Below are positions 18,359 through 26,386 of a stretch of DNA of 26,386 bases, one piece after another. The notes below the pieces were generated by a model that worked only from the letters and a program-made list of their open reading frames with translations, searched no databases and was not told where the DNA came from. The position numbers were made by a program, and so were the translations under genes. Numbering within the stretch: the stretch's first letter is position 1; the number at the start of each line of letters is the position of its first letter. Source of the DNA: Treponema sp. UBA3649 (GTDB taxonomy: Bacteria > Spirochaetota > Spirochaetia > Treponematales > Treponemataceae); contig DFKI01000135.1 in assembly GCA_002373325.1 (NCBI GenBank), positions 1-26,386 on the forward strand, in the 5' to 3' direction.

Positions 18359-19397
18359 CAAAGGTTCTCCTGCTCTTCTCCTCGTCCCCCAAGAAGAAGA
18401 TTTCCTCGAAAAGAGTCCCGTTTTTATATCTGGTCACGACCCTCGCGTCTCCGTCAAAAAAAATGGTCTGCACATAGTCAAGGTCGCTCTCGCTCTCAGT
18501 CCTCATGCGCAAAACCCCGTCCTCATAAAAATCCACAGCAGGCAGCTTTGACGTAACCGAATATGTGTAGATATATTTCTGCACGCGGCTTGTCCCGTCA
18601 TCAAAAAAGACCGACTCCTCGTCAACCGAAAGACGTCCCTTTGCGTCGTAGTGAAAATCGCTCCTGTTTTTCAGATTCCTTTTCACCCTGCCAGCATCAT
18701 CCTTTGAGACTGCATAGAAAAGCACCTGCGTAGGATTCTTTCCCGAAAACCTTGTCTCGCGGTAAGTGTTCTCCAAAAGGAATTCCTCCCCGCGGAAATT
18801 CGGCAGCATGGATGACGGCCCCGCATAGGTGTACCGCAGCCTTTCCTTCATCTCGGTCCCGGCATAGTTCGACGCGTTTTTCCAGACAGTCCTCTCAAGA
18901 ATCCTGAACAGGTCGTCATACTCGGTACGGACAATCTCATCCGAGTTTACGGACACCGATGATTTTTTTCCGGAGACAGAATCCATGGGCGAAAAAAACT
19001 CCTCTCCGAATTCAAAGAGCTTAAGACGCTCCTCGGAAGATGTGTAAAATGCCTCCGCCACATTCTCAAATCCAAGTCTCGCCGCAATGCTGGTTCCTTC
19101 ACCCTGCGGACCAAACTCAGGATGCTCAAGCTCGTAAAGGATGCTCGAAGGATCCTCGTCCATATCAACAAAATCCAGGTCCCCCAAATCCGCAAAAACA
19201 TTCTCTTCCTCAAGCACGACAGAGGAAAGCTTGTCCAGAAGCTCGTTGTGATCGGAAATCCTCCGCTCGAAATCATGGGCATAAAGTGATGGGCCAGAAG
19301 TAAAATCATCCTCCAGTTTGTGCGAAAGAAATTCCTGCGCGGGATCGTAAACAGGAAAGAGAAGATAAAATGACATGACCAGTGCGGAAATCTCCAA
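18351..19397 (-). CDS. Hypothetical exported protein
   Basis: I do not recognise this 348-residue protein. It opens with a short hydrophobic run (about residues 3-16), then an acidic region and a C-terminal half of repeated strand-turn units of the form F-x-D-G-x-x-R and Y-x-x-G, similar in rhythm to YwqK or MORN-like repeats. It is probably periplasmic or membrane-attached. The start is unclear: a TTG at 19397 has a G-run ribosome site 7 bases upstream, while the ATG at 19376 has none at proper distance. It sits between ftsY and lolC and overlaps lolC by 8 bases, so a role in lipoprotein or envelope export is possible but unproven. Confidence 0.65.
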   Translation of the reverse strand: MEISALVMSFYLLFPVYDPAQEFLSHKLEDDFTSGPSLYAHDFERRISDHNELLDKLSSVVLEEENVFADLGDLDFVDMDEDPSSILYELEHPEFGPQGEGTSIAARLGFENVAEAFYTSSEERLKLFEFGEEFFSPMDSVSGKKSSVSVNSDEIVRTEYDDLFRILERTVWKNASNYAGTEMKERLRYTYAGPSSMLPNFRGEEFLLENTYRETRFSGKNPTQVLFYAVSKDDAGRVKRNLKNRSDFHYDAKGRLSVDEESVFFDDGTSRVQKYIYTYSVTSKLPAVDFYEDGVLRMRTESESDLDYVQTIFFDGDARVVTRYKNGTLFEEIFFLGDEEKSRRTFDE

Positions 19398-19414
19398 GAA
19401 AAAGCCCCCCGATC

Positions 19415-20287
19415 TCAGATGCCCAAAAACTCGTCCAGATATTTGTCCGGATCCAGAGCCGCGATGTCTCCGTATTTCTCACCGGTGCACACAAACGCAA
19501 AAGGAAGTGAAAGCTCCTTGCCGATTGAAACAATGCAGCCGCCCTTCGCAGTCGAGTCATATTTTGTAAGGACCACGGCATCAAGTCCCACGGCCTCATT
19601 GAAAACCTCAGCCTGGCGCAAAGCATTTTGTCCTGTAGTTGCGTCCACCACGAGAATCTTCTTGTAGCATCCGTCCGAAGCCTTTGAGGAAGCCACACGG
19701 TCAATCTTCTTGAGCTCGTTCACAAGATTCTCCTTGTTGTGAAGTCTTCCGGCTGTATCGGCAATCACAAGCCCGCCACCAGAAGATGCACATGCGGATG
19801 CAGCGTCAAAAACCACCGCGGAAGGATCGCTTCCCATCTGATGACGCACCACGCGGATTCCAAGTCTCTCGCCATGCTCGGCAATCTGGTCAACGGCTGC
19901 GGCTCGGAAAGTATCGGACGCGGAGATGATTACGGACTCACCTTTTTCCGCATAAAGACGCGCCATTTTCGCGACGGTTGTTGTCTTACCCACTCCGTTC
20001 ACACCCAGGACCATGAACACGTTCACCTTGCCCGGCTCCACATCCAAAGACACGCTTCTCACATAGGGTCTCAGCATTTCCTTTAGAGCCCTGCTGATTT
20101 TATCGCTCCCCGAGATTTTCTCAGCCTTGCATTTTTTCTGCAGGTCGTCCACAATCTGTACGGCGGATGCTGCTCCTATGTCACCCTCAATCAGGGCATC
20201 GGTCAAATCATCAAAAAACTCAGCGTCGTCGGCTTTGTACAGTCCGAAAAGGGACTTGAGCCTGTCAGCAAAAGACATCTTGGCCAT
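19415..20287 (-). CDS. ftsY: Signal recognition particle receptor FtsY
   Basis: FtsY docks SRP-ribosome complexes at the membrane. The 290-residue protein has the NG domains: a short helical N domain, then GVNGVGKTTTVAKMA (G1), DTFRAAAVDQI (G2), ADTAGR (G3), TKYDSTAKGG (G4) and the closing GEKYGDIAALDP. The acidic A domain of longer FtsY proteins is missing, as in many short bacterial forms. AGGAG precedes the ATG. It is 8 bases after the PEGA-like gene. Confidence 0.97.
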   Translation of the reverse strand: MAKMSFADRLKSLFGLYKADDAEFFDDLTDALIEGDIGAASAVQIVDDLQKKCKAEKISGSDKISRALKEMLRPYVRSVSLDVEPGKVNVFMVLGVNGVGKTTTVAKMARLYAEKGESVIISASDTFRAAAVDQIAEHGERLGIRVVRHQMGSDPSAVVFDAASACASSGGGLVIADTAGRLHNKENLVNELKKIDRVASSKASDGCYKKILVVDATTGQNALRQAEVFNEAVGLDAVVLTKYDSTAKGGCIVSIGKELSLPFAFVCTGEKYGDIAALDPDKYLDEFLGI

Positions 20288-20295
20288 AATTTCTC

Positions 20296-22035
20296 CTATT
20301 CACTTTTTTCAAGAGATTCATCAGAACCGTCCCCAACGGAAGATTCTGTCTCCTCACCGGAACCGCTTTCCCCGTCAGGTTCTGCCTGCTCCATGTCAAC
20401 TTTCTCAATCACATCCCGGATTTCCCTCTTTCCCGGTTTGGCCTCAACAGGAAGCACCTTCGAAGCCGCATGTAGGTACCTCACAAGCTCATAGATAAAA
20501 AATCCGCCCGCGACAGCCGTAAGTCCGACCGCCCCCCACTTAAGGTAGTTCCACCGGTAGACTTCCCCGGCCTCCACATTTCCCGCCAAAAATCCGTTGT
20601 AGGCAAGGTCATAGTTTCCTACGGCAAAAAACGTGAGCGGAAGGGTCAGGACAAAAGCCGTGTAACCCCTGTACGCCCAGACTCTTCTTTTGTCAATCAG
20701 TTTTCCAAGGTCAAGAGGCTCCGCGTTCAAGCCCAGCTCGGCTCCCTCCACCTGTAAATTTTCGGGTATATAATAGAAGGAATCCATCACTTTTTTCTCG
20801 CCGTCCTCATCCGTGACAGTCCTTATGAGCTGACCGATCACAGGCTCACCGTCAATCGTCACACGCATGTCGTCCGTTTCCAAACCCAGGGACTTTCCGT
20901 TCGCATACAGATTTCCGTCCCCCGGATTTTTCGTATAGAGCGTAAAAGTGCCGTTCCTTAGCTCGCTCATGGGCACGTGTATGAAAAAACTCGGACTGTC
21001 CCTGAAAAAGCCCGTGAAAGATTGAGTCACGTATCCCGGACATTCCACGCTGACAGTATGCATCCCCGACGGAACCATGATGTAGTACCCCGAAAGCTGA
21101 GTCACAACCCCGTCCACCAAAATGCGGGCTGATTTTGCGACATCCTCGGGCACAATGTCAAAATAGAGCTTCACTCCGGAGCTGTTCACAATCAGCGGTG
21201 ATATGAACTGAGCTATGTTCGAAGCGATTTCCGTAAGTCCGCCAAGGCTCCCCACCTCGGTGACAGTTCCCATGCTTTTTCCGCCCGGATAGATTTTAAG
21301 CTCCACAGTGACGGAAAGATAGTTGCCGTAAAAGACAAGAGAGCCGAAAAGCATTCCGTTGATTTTTGCGTCAATCACGGATTTCTCAAACTCCCTGCTT
21401 TCAAGGGAAAAATCCCCCGCAGAAAACAAAACCGATGAGTCGCCCTTGTAGACACAGATGTTTTCCTCCATGGACTCCGAGACTACGGCAGCCTCCTCCT
21501 TTTTGAAACGTGAGAGAAAATCCTCCAGGGCAGACTTTTTCTTTTCCTCCTCCGAAAGATTTTCTCCCGTCACCTCGGAAACGGCCCTCTCCTGCTTTCT
21601 CAGGTTCTCCTCGATTTTTTCCTCAATCTCCCGGATTTTTTTCTCCGCCTCGCTGATTTTTTTCCTGAGTTTTTTTTCACCGTAGCCCTCAAGCACAAGG
21701 GAATCCCTGGTTTTTACCGCCGCTGAGAGCTGCAAAAAAAGAGACTGACGCTCCGTCCTCAGATTTTCCAAGGTACGGTCCAGCATTTCATCGCGCGGAG
21801 GCACACGTACAGCCCCGGAACCGATTTGGTCAAGAATCAGCTTGGGAAGAAGATTCGCCGCGCTTTCATGGGATGAGGGATGGCTCCCTTTTTGACTCAG
21901 GGTAAACGGCATGGACGAAAGGACCCAATCAGCCGAAAATGCACGGAAAGACCCCGCCGCCCCGAAAATCAGTGCGAGAAGTACAAAGGCAGAGACTTTC
22001 CTGATTTTTTCACGCTCGCTTCGGACACTCCACAT
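20296..22035 (-). CDS. Membrane protein with coiled coil and PEGA-like domain
   Basis: I start this at the ATG at 22035 (579 residues); a TTG two codons earlier has closer ribosome-site spacing and cannot be excluded. Positions below count from that TTG. There is a signal peptide or anchor (about 16-37), a charged coiled coil (about 85-185), a strand-rich region, then a PEGA-like beta domain (about 305-355, ILVDG...YIMVPSGMHTVSVECPGY), a possible second partial copy, two membrane segments (about 458-475 and 503-520) and a highly acidic Ser/Glu/Gly tail. PEGA-type domains are common in bacterial surface proteins. Function unknown; its position between prfB and ftsY gives no clear hint. Confidence 0.75.
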   Translation of the reverse strand: MWSVRSEREKIRKVSAFVLLALIFGAAGSFRAFSADWVLSSMPFTLSQKGSHPSSHESAANLLPKLILDQIGSGAVRVPPRDEMLDRTLENLRTERQSLFLQLSAAVKTRDSLVLEGYGEKKLRKKISEAEKKIREIEEKIEENLRKQERAVSEVTGENLSEEEKKKSALEDFLSRFKKEEAAVVSESMEENICVYKGDSSVLFSAGDFSLESREFEKSVIDAKINGMLFGSLVFYGNYLSVTVELKIYPGGKSMGTVTEVGSLGGLTEIASNIAQFISPLIVNSSGVKLYFDIVPEDVAKSARILVDGVVTQLSGYYIMVPSGMHTVSVECPGYVTQSFTGFFRDSPSFFIHVPMSELRNGTFTLYTKNPGDGNLYANGKSLGLETDDMRVTIDGEPVIGQLIRTVTDEDGEKKVMDSFYYIPENLQVEGAELGLNAEPLDLGKLIDKRRVWAYRGYTAFVLTLPLTFFAVGNYDLAYNGFLAGNVEAGEVYRWNYLKWGAVGLTAVAGGFFIYELVRYLHAASKVLPVEAKPGKREIRDVIEKVDMEQAEPDGESGSGEETESSVGDGSDESLEKSE

Positions 22036-22053
22036 GCTCAAAAAGCTCCCGGA

Positions 22054-23197
22054 TTAGTCTCCAAGGTCATCGTCGGAATCATCACCGTCGGCAACCGGCA
22101 CTCCCTTCCATTTTACGGAAAGCCATGAGTCAAGGAATCCGTCAATGTCTCCGTCCATCACGGCCTGTATGTTTCCCACGGAGTATTTTGTCCTGTGGTC
22201 CTTTACCATCGTGTAGGGCTGGAAAACGTAGCTTCGGATCTGGCTTCCGAAAGAGATGTCCTTTTTTTCACCGGCGAACTTTTCGTTCTCCTTTTCCTTC
22301 TGCTCCTTGTAATACTCATAGAGCCTTGAGCGGAGGATGCTCATGGCTGTGGCACGGTTCATCAGCTGGCTTCTCTCGCTCTCACACTGAACTACGATTC
22401 CCGTCGGAATATGAGTAAAGCGGACCGCGGATTCTGTCTTGTTGACGTGCTGTCCTCCCTTACCGCCCGCACGGAATGTGTCCACGCGGAGGTCCTTCGG
22501 GTCAATGTTCACCTCAATGCTGTCGTCCAAAACCGGGAAAACGTAAACCGATGCGAAGGATGTGTGCCGTCTTGCGTTCGCGTCAAAGGGACTGATTCTG
22601 ACCAAGCGATGAACACCCGCCTCCCCCTTTGTGTATCCGTAGACGTAATCGCCCGAAATCCTCATGTTGATTGACTTGAGTCCGCCCTCAACCTCTTCCT
22701 GGGAAAGCACCTCCATCTTATATCCATGACGCTCGGCCCATCTCTGGTACATTCGGCTCAGCATGAAAGTCCAGTCACAGGCTTCGGTTCCTCCCGCTCC
22801 CGCATGAACTGAAAGGAAGCAGTCGTTTTTGTCAACCTCGTCGGAAAGCAGGTTCAAAATGCTCTGATGCTCGTACTCAGCGTTGGCCTTGTCGTAAAGC
22901 TCCTTGAGTTCCTTTTCCACGCTCTGGTCGTTTTCCTCGATTCCAAGCTCATAAAGGGATTCCATGTCCTTGACCTGGGAAATCAAATCCTCCCACGGCT
23001 CAATTCTTCCCTTGAGAAGCTTGATGTCGTTCATCACTTTTGTGGCCTTGTCATTGTCGTCCCAGAATCCTGGCGCGGTGGTAAGTGCCTCTTTTTCGGC
23101 TATCTTTTTACGAATGTCGTCCGGGTCAAAGACGCCCCCATACGTCCATGATATTTTCCTTCAGCTCCTGAATGGGCACACGCAAATCTTCAAGCAT
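22054..23197 (-). CDS. prfB: Peptide chain release factor 2, with programmed +1 frameshift
   Basis: RF2 ends translation at UGA and UAA. The gene starts at the ATG at 23197 (GAGGAG upstream), reads 23 codons to an in-frame TGA (23128-23126), and continues in the +1 frame from GAC at 23127 to 22054, giving 380 residues. The frameshift site has the classical parts: a G-run SD-like element, then CTT TGA C. The body carries the stop-reading tripeptide SPF (VRISPFDANARRH) and the catalytic GGQ (GGKGGQHVNKTE). Low RF2 lets the ribosome shift and make more RF2. Annotation from a simple frame would wrongly start at 23037. Confidence 0.97.
23125..23140 (-). promoter_or_regulatory. prfB programmed frameshift site
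   Basis: On the minus strand the sequence reads TGG GGG CGT CTT TGA C. The G-run acts as an internal SD element just upstream of the CTT slip codon, and TGA C is a weak stop context. This matches the arrangement of the Escherichia coli site. Confidence 0.95.
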
Positions 23198-23267
23198 ACA
23201 AATCTCCTCAAATTGCCTGACATTATGACCGTCACAACGCAATTTTCAATCAAAAAAAATCTTCCAT

Positions 23268-23296
23268 ATTATATCAGATTTCCGGGGATTTTTCAA
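23268..23296 (-). promoter_or_regulatory. Extended -10 promoter for prfB and the following run
   Basis: TTGAAA (23296-23291), a 17-base spacer and TATAAT (23273-23268) with a TGA just before it (extended -10). Transcription would start near 23261, leaving a leader of about 64 bases before the prfB ATG. Confidence 0.8.
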
Positions 23297-23330
23297 CAAG
23301 CCGACCGCAAATTGAATTCTGTATCAGAAA

Positions 23331-23426
23331 CTTGCCAACCATTTGCCAAGCACTTGTCATCAACTTGCGATTCTTTGATAATTAGTCGCCATTTATCATT
23401 TTTACTTGACATCCACTTGCTATTCG
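23331..23426 (+). repeat. 11-bp phased direct-repeat (iteron) array upstream of the AlbA_2 gene
   Basis: Copies of a CTTGCCA-like core begin exactly 11 bases apart at 23331 (CTTGCCA), 23342 (TTTGCCA), 23353 (CTTGTCA) and 23364 (CTTGCGA). After a degenerate stretch, two more lie 11 apart at 23405 (CTTGACA) and 23416 (CTTGCTA), the first covering the promoter -35. Inverted copies (TTGGCAAG at 23436, TGGCAAGG at 23449) flank the start of transcription. One-turn spacing puts the cores on the same face of the DNA, as in cooperative operators. Confidence 0.75.
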
Positions 23427-23434
23427 GGTATAAT
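23406..23434 (+). promoter_or_regulatory. Consensus sigma-70 promoter of the AlbA_2/HATPase gene
   Basis: TTGACA (23406-23411), exactly 17 bases, TATAAT (23429-23434): both boxes match the consensus perfectly. Transcription would start near 23441. Such a strong promoter overlapping repeat copies suggests control by repression. Confidence 0.88.
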
Positions 23435-23465
23435 TTTGGCAAGAAACATGGCAAGGAGCGTCTGG

Positions 23466-24929
23466 ATGGAAAAAGAGGCGTTGATTCAACTTGTAAATGA
23501 AATCAGGACTCAAAAAAGTGAGCGGCAGAACGTGGAGCTGAAAGCCTGCCATGAGGGGTTTCCCAAGAAAATCTATGACACCCTCTCGTCTTTCTCAAAT
23601 CAGGACATGGGCGGCACAATCATATTCGGAGTCACCGACAAACCTGATTTTTACATCTGCGGTGTGTATGATGCTGAATCCGTACAGAAAAAAATCGCGG
23701 AAAACTGCAATCAGATGGAGCCTAAAGTCAGGGCGCTCGTCACAATCTGCGAGATTGACGGAAAAAATATTGTTGCGGCAGAGATTCCGGGTGTGGAGGC
23801 CGTGTACAGACCTGTGTATTATGCTGGGGTCGGGAGAATCAAAGGCTCTTACATCAGAGTCGGGGATAATGACGAGCCGATGAACGAGTATGAGGTGTAC
23901 AGCTACGAGGCATTCAGAAGAAGAATCCGGGATGATTTACGCACGGTTGATAAGGCAAAGCTGGACCTCTTCGACAAGGATATGCTTGAAAAATATCTGG
24001 AACTGGTAAAGCGGGACAGGGGCAATCTTACAGGAAATGTCTCCGACTCGGAAATTCTTGAGCTCATGGGAGTGATGGAAAACGGAGTGCCGACTCTGGC
24101 AGGAACAATGACTTTCTCCCGGTTTCCTCAGATTTATTTTCCCCAGCTCTGCATTACGGCTGTCGTGGTACCGGGAACGGAACTCGGCGACACAGGAAGC
24201 GACGGCGAGAGATTCATTGACAACGCAAGGATTCAGGGACCGATTCAAAACATGATTGAGGAGGCAACCGCATTCGTAAGGAAAAACAGCCGCACAAAAA
24301 CGATAATCGGCAGCGACGGAAAGAGGCATGACAAAACAGAGTTTCCCATGACGGCTGTGCGTGAGGCGATTTTGAACGCGTTGGTGCACAGGGACTACAG
24401 CATCCACACGGAGAACACGCCCGTAAGCATAGAGATGTACCGCGACAGGATGGAGATAAAAAACAGCGGCGGAATCTACGGAAACTTCCCGGCGGAATCA
24501 CTTGGAAAAGGCCGTCCCGAAACGAGGAACGCAGCGCTTTCGAACATTTTGGAAATACTCAGGATAACAGAAAACCGATACTCCGGCATTCCGACAATCT
24601 ACAAGGAATTTGAAAAAGCAGGACTTCCCGAACCTGAGTTCAAGGTCATCCGTGGTGAGTTCCGCGTCACATTCAGGAACAATCTGTACGAGGAAAAACA
24701 CCCTGAGAGCGGCAGGAACATGAAAGAGGCACTAATAGAATTCTGCCGTAAGCCGAGGACAAGAAAAGAGCTGATAGATTTCACAGGCAAATCGCGCTTT
24801 TACACGATGTCACAATGGGTGCAGCCACTGGTTGAAGAGGGAAAACTTATAATGAGTGTCCCGGAAAAACCGAAGAGTCCGAATCAGCTCTACACCACGT
24901 CGAAAGATTTTTCACTGAAGATTGACTGA
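23466..24929 (+). CDS. AlbA_2 / HATPase_c_4 / winged-helix putative regulator
   Basis: I start this at the ATG at 23466 (487 residues), with AGGAG 7 bases upstream; an ATG at 23448 lacks a site. Domains in order: AlbA_2 nucleic-acid-binding domain (about 20-140, ELKACHEGFPKKIYDTLSSF, GGTIIFGVTD), a linker, a GHKL-type ATP-binding domain of the RecG-like C-terminal class (about 295-405, REAILNALVHRDYS as N-box) and a C-terminal winged helix (about 418-480). Proteins of this class are usually annotated as helicase-related or transcriptional regulators and are common in accessory DNA; they lack helicase motifs. The repeat array over its promoter suggests it may regulate itself. It ends 5 bases from the convergent Cas2-like gene. 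Confidence 0.85.
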   Translation: MEKEALIQLVNEIRTQKSERQNVELKACHEGFPKKIYDTLSSFSNQDMGGTIIFGVTDKPDFYICGVYDAESVQKKIAENCNQMEPKVRALVTICEIDGKNIVAAEIPGVEAVYRPVYYAGVGRIKGSYIRVGDNDEPMNEYEVYSYEAFRRRIRDDLRTVDKAKLDLFDKDMLEKYLELVKRDRGNLTGNVSDSEILELMGVMENGVPTLAGTMTFSRFPQIYFPQLCITAVVVPGTELGDTGSDGERFIDNARIQGPIQNMIEEATAFVRKNSRTKTIIGSDGKRHDKTEFPMTAVREAILNALVHRDYSIHTENTPVSIEMYRDRMEIKNSGGIYGNFPAESLGKGRPETRNAALSNILEILRITENRYSGIPTIYKEFEKAGLPEPEFKVIRGEFRVTFRNNLYEEKHPESGRNMKEALIEFCRKPRTRKELIDFTGKSRFYTMSQWVQPLVEEGKLIMSVPEKPKSPNQLYTTSKDFSLKID

Positions 24930-24934
24930 AAGCC

Positions 24935-25288
24935 TCAGCGTTTCGGGGCGGGTCTTGGAGCAGGACGAGGAGAAACGGCACCTGTCTTTGGCTTTGCGGC
25001 GGCAGATTTTACGGGGCTTCCGTTCAGCTGGCATCTCTTCCACTTCTTTTCCTTCAGCTCGGTGATTACGAACATGCCGTTGAGCGGAAACTGATAGATT
25101 CTCACCACGTCGTAGTAATCTGTGAGCCGGTCAATGTCCTTTTTCAAATCCGAAAGCTCGTTCTCCGTGAATTTCGCATTCTCCCAGCAGGACCTCTGAA
25201 TCTTCTTAAATCCCGTGTTGGTAAGCAGATTGGCCATGGCGTTGGCAGTGTCGATGCTCCCCGGGTCAACAATAACAGATACAAACAT
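24935..25288 (-). CDS. Orphan Cas2-like protein
   Basis: From the ATG at 25288 this is 117 residues. The first 85 match the Cas2/VapD-type ferredoxin-like fold: an N-terminal strand MFVSVIVDPGS with Asp 8 at the place of the Cas2 metal-site Asp, helix AMANLLTNTGF, strand KKIQRSCWE (the QRS of Cas2), helix and strand VVRIYQF. The rest is a basic Pro/Ala/Lys tail (about 91-117, PRPAPRPAPKR). No cas1, other cas gene or CRISPR array is in the window. There is no ribosome site before the ATG. Likely a dimeric nucleic-acid-binding or nuclease protein with a role outside adaptation; inference from sequence pattern only. Confidence 0.72.
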   Translation of the reverse strand: MFVSVIVDPGSIDTANAMANLLTNTGFKKIQRSCWENAKFTENELSDLKKDIDRLTDYYDVVRIYQFPLNGMFVITELKEKKWKRCQLNGSPVKSAAAKPKTGAVSPRPAPRPAPKR

Positions 25289-25294
25289 ACTTAT

Positions 25295-25323
25295 AGAATA
25301 AATCAAAGTCAGGAGATTGTCAA
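25295..25323 (-). promoter_or_regulatory. Promoter of the Cas2-like gene, implying a leaderless mRNA
   Basis: TTGACA (25323-25318), 17 bases, TATTCT (25300-25295), then six bases to the ATG at 25288. The expected transcription start falls on or next to the A of the ATG, which fits the missing ribosome site. Confidence 0.68.
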
Positions 25324-25363
25324 TTCCAGATTTTTCATCAGGAATAACAACCCGTTAGTTCAC

Positions 25364-26386
25364 TCACGCAATCTTCCAGCCGAGCATTCCCTTGCCGTCG
25401 CTTGAAAATACTACGCCAATTTTGTGCATAGTCTTTCCGCTCACCATAAATCTCTCCGCATATCCATTCGCGTCTATCTGTGCGAGTTCATTTTCCGCAA
25501 CCGTGTCAAAATCTTGTCCATTGTCCATCTTCAGCTCAAAGATAAAGACAGAATCCTTCGTGGAAACAATCACGTCGCTTCTCCCCGCCACACTCTGCAG
25601 CTCCGACACAACATTGAATCCGGTCATTCTGAACATGAGGTGCGTCACTGACTCGTAGTAATTCTCGCACATATCTTTTTTCACGATTGTGGGCAAGTCG
25701 GCGATCGCGGATTTTATGATTGAGAGCACACGGTCAATGTTATGCGCTTCAAGGGCATCGCTGAGATTGTCAATGGCAAGTCCCAAATCATCGTCGGGAA
25801 CTGTCACGAATTTTTTGAGGAGGACATCCAAAAATCCGTCCTTTATTTCCTTGTTTGGAAAATCCAAGGTGTAGCGGTTTGTGGTCTCATCAAAATCTTT
25901 TATCGTAAGATAGCCGCTCTGGTAAATCACAGGAAGCATGTTCTTGGAATCAGGATCGTAATTTTTGAACTGATCCTCTTTTACTTTGCGTCCGTTTACA
26001 AGATTTGCCAGGAACATGGGCTGATTTTGCAGCGTTTTTACAAGGAAGGAAGGTATGCCGCTCTCAAACCAGTAGGAGCCGAATTTTTTTTCCATGAAAC
26101 ATTCCAGAATACAAAACGGATTGTACACTCCCTCAGCGTCCTGGGAAAAATGGTAGCCGTCGTACATCAGGGCAAGTTTTTCTTTTGTCTGCTGATATGA
26201 AAGTTTCCGTCTCTCCGCAAGGATTTTTATCTCCGGTTCAAAATATTTCTCAAGCTCAGTCTCCGAGATTCCGCACAGGGATGAATAGGCCTCGTTCATG
26301 CTTATGTCATTCAGCTGATTTAGTCCCGAGAAAATATTCACGTGGCTTACTTTTGTGATTCCCGTGATGAACAAAAAGCGGATGTA
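25364..26386 (-). CDS. AAA-ATPase-like / PD-(D/E)XK nuclease family protein, 3' part
   Basis: The frame is open across the right edge (341 residues seen), so the start lies outside; Leu codons near 26374 are internal. The visible part begins after the ATPase core (FITGITKVSHVNIFSGLNQLND resembles the family's sensor region), has a helical middle (DGYHF, NPF, GSYWFESG), and ends with a restriction-like nuclease domain: GRSDVIVSTKDSVFIFELK, the D...ExK motif, near the C-terminus. This matches large families in Treponema and Bacteroidetes that are often multi-copy and of unknown, possibly defence or mobile-element, function. A 75-base gap separates it from the Cas2-like start. Confidence 0.85.
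   Translation of the reverse strand, partial: YIRFLFITGITKVSHVNIFSGLNQLNDISMNEAYSSLCGISETELEKYFEPEIKILAERRKLSYQQTKEKLALMYDGYHFSQDAEGVYNPFCILECFMEKKFGSYWFESGIPSFLVKTLQNQPMFLANLVNGRKVKEDQFKNYDPDSKNMLPVIYQSGYLTIKDFDETTNRYTLDFPNKEIKDGFLDVLLKKFVTVPDDDLGLAIDNLSDALEAHNIDRVLSIIKSAIADLPTIVKKDMCENYYESVTHLMFRMTGFNVVSELQSVAGRSDVIVSTKDSVFIFELKMDNGQDFDTVAENELAQIDANGYAERFMVSGKTMHKIGVVFSSDGKGMLGWKIA

Noticed and set aside
23331..23426. CRISPR array next to the Cas2-like gene
   Set aside because: The repeats are 7-bp cores at 11-bp spacing with no room for spacers; no other repeat-spacer pattern is present.
23331..23455. Replication origin iterons
   Set aside because: Direct repeats with helical spacing also occur at plasmid origins, but there is no Rep or partition gene and the array sits on a strong promoter.
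22964..23500. Plus-strand frame covering the prfB 5' end and the control region
   Set aside because: It is antisense to prfB, spans two promoters and ends within the AlbA_2 gene in another frame.

Overview
The window reads as chromosome of a spirochaete, most likely a host-associated Treponema. This rests on protein resemblance and gene neighbourhood (ftsY next to a lolC-lolD-lolE lipoprotein-export set, an mcsA-mcsB-clpC set, many secreted or lipoprotein-like hypotheticals), not on a database search. Base composition is moderate, and genes are tightly packed, mostly on the minus strand.

Layout. 1-848 is the 5' part of a type I restriction-modification methylase (hsdM), visibly more AT-rich than its neighbours. 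879-970 is an intergenic inverted-repeat element. 1003-3744 is a minus-strand run: a GHKL-like conserved protein, a lipoprotein and trmB. 3823-7088 is a plus-strand pair: a multi-membrane protein and dinB (DNA polymerase IV). 7081-7136 is a two-part heptanucleotide array. 7159-14730 is a minus-strand operon: mcsA, mcsB, clpC, a phosphoribosyltransferase, a secreted beta-helix protein and rnhB. 14731-15016 holds the mcsA promoter region and a twin-hairpin element. 15017-23197 is a second minus-strand operon: prfB (with a programmed frameshift), a PEGA-like membrane protein, ftsY, a hypothetical exported protein and lolC-lolD-lolE. 23198-23465 is a divergent control region with an 11-bp phased repeat array and a perfect-consensus promoter. 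23466-24929 is a plus-strand AlbA_2/HATPase regulator-like gene. 24935-25288 is an orphan Cas2-like gene. 25364-26386 is the 3' part of an AAA-ATPase-like/PD-(D/E)XK nuclease family protein.

How the genes fit together. McsA-McsB-ClpC would normally be an arginine-phosphorylation and degradation machine, but this McsB has lost nearly every recognisable catalytic residue while ClpC keeps the N-terminal glutamates that read phosphoarginine. FtsY and LolCDE deliver membrane proteins and lipoproteins. The right end (AlbA_2 regulator, Cas2-like protein, nuclease-domain protein) and the left end (hsdM) look like accessory, defence-flavoured DNA flanking a conserved core.

The observations most worth a second look are the phased iteron array upstream of the AlbA_2 gene, the orphan Cas2-like gene with a promoter that implies a leaderless mRNA, and the apparently dead McsB. 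No tRNA, rRNA, insertion sequence or CRISPR array was seen.
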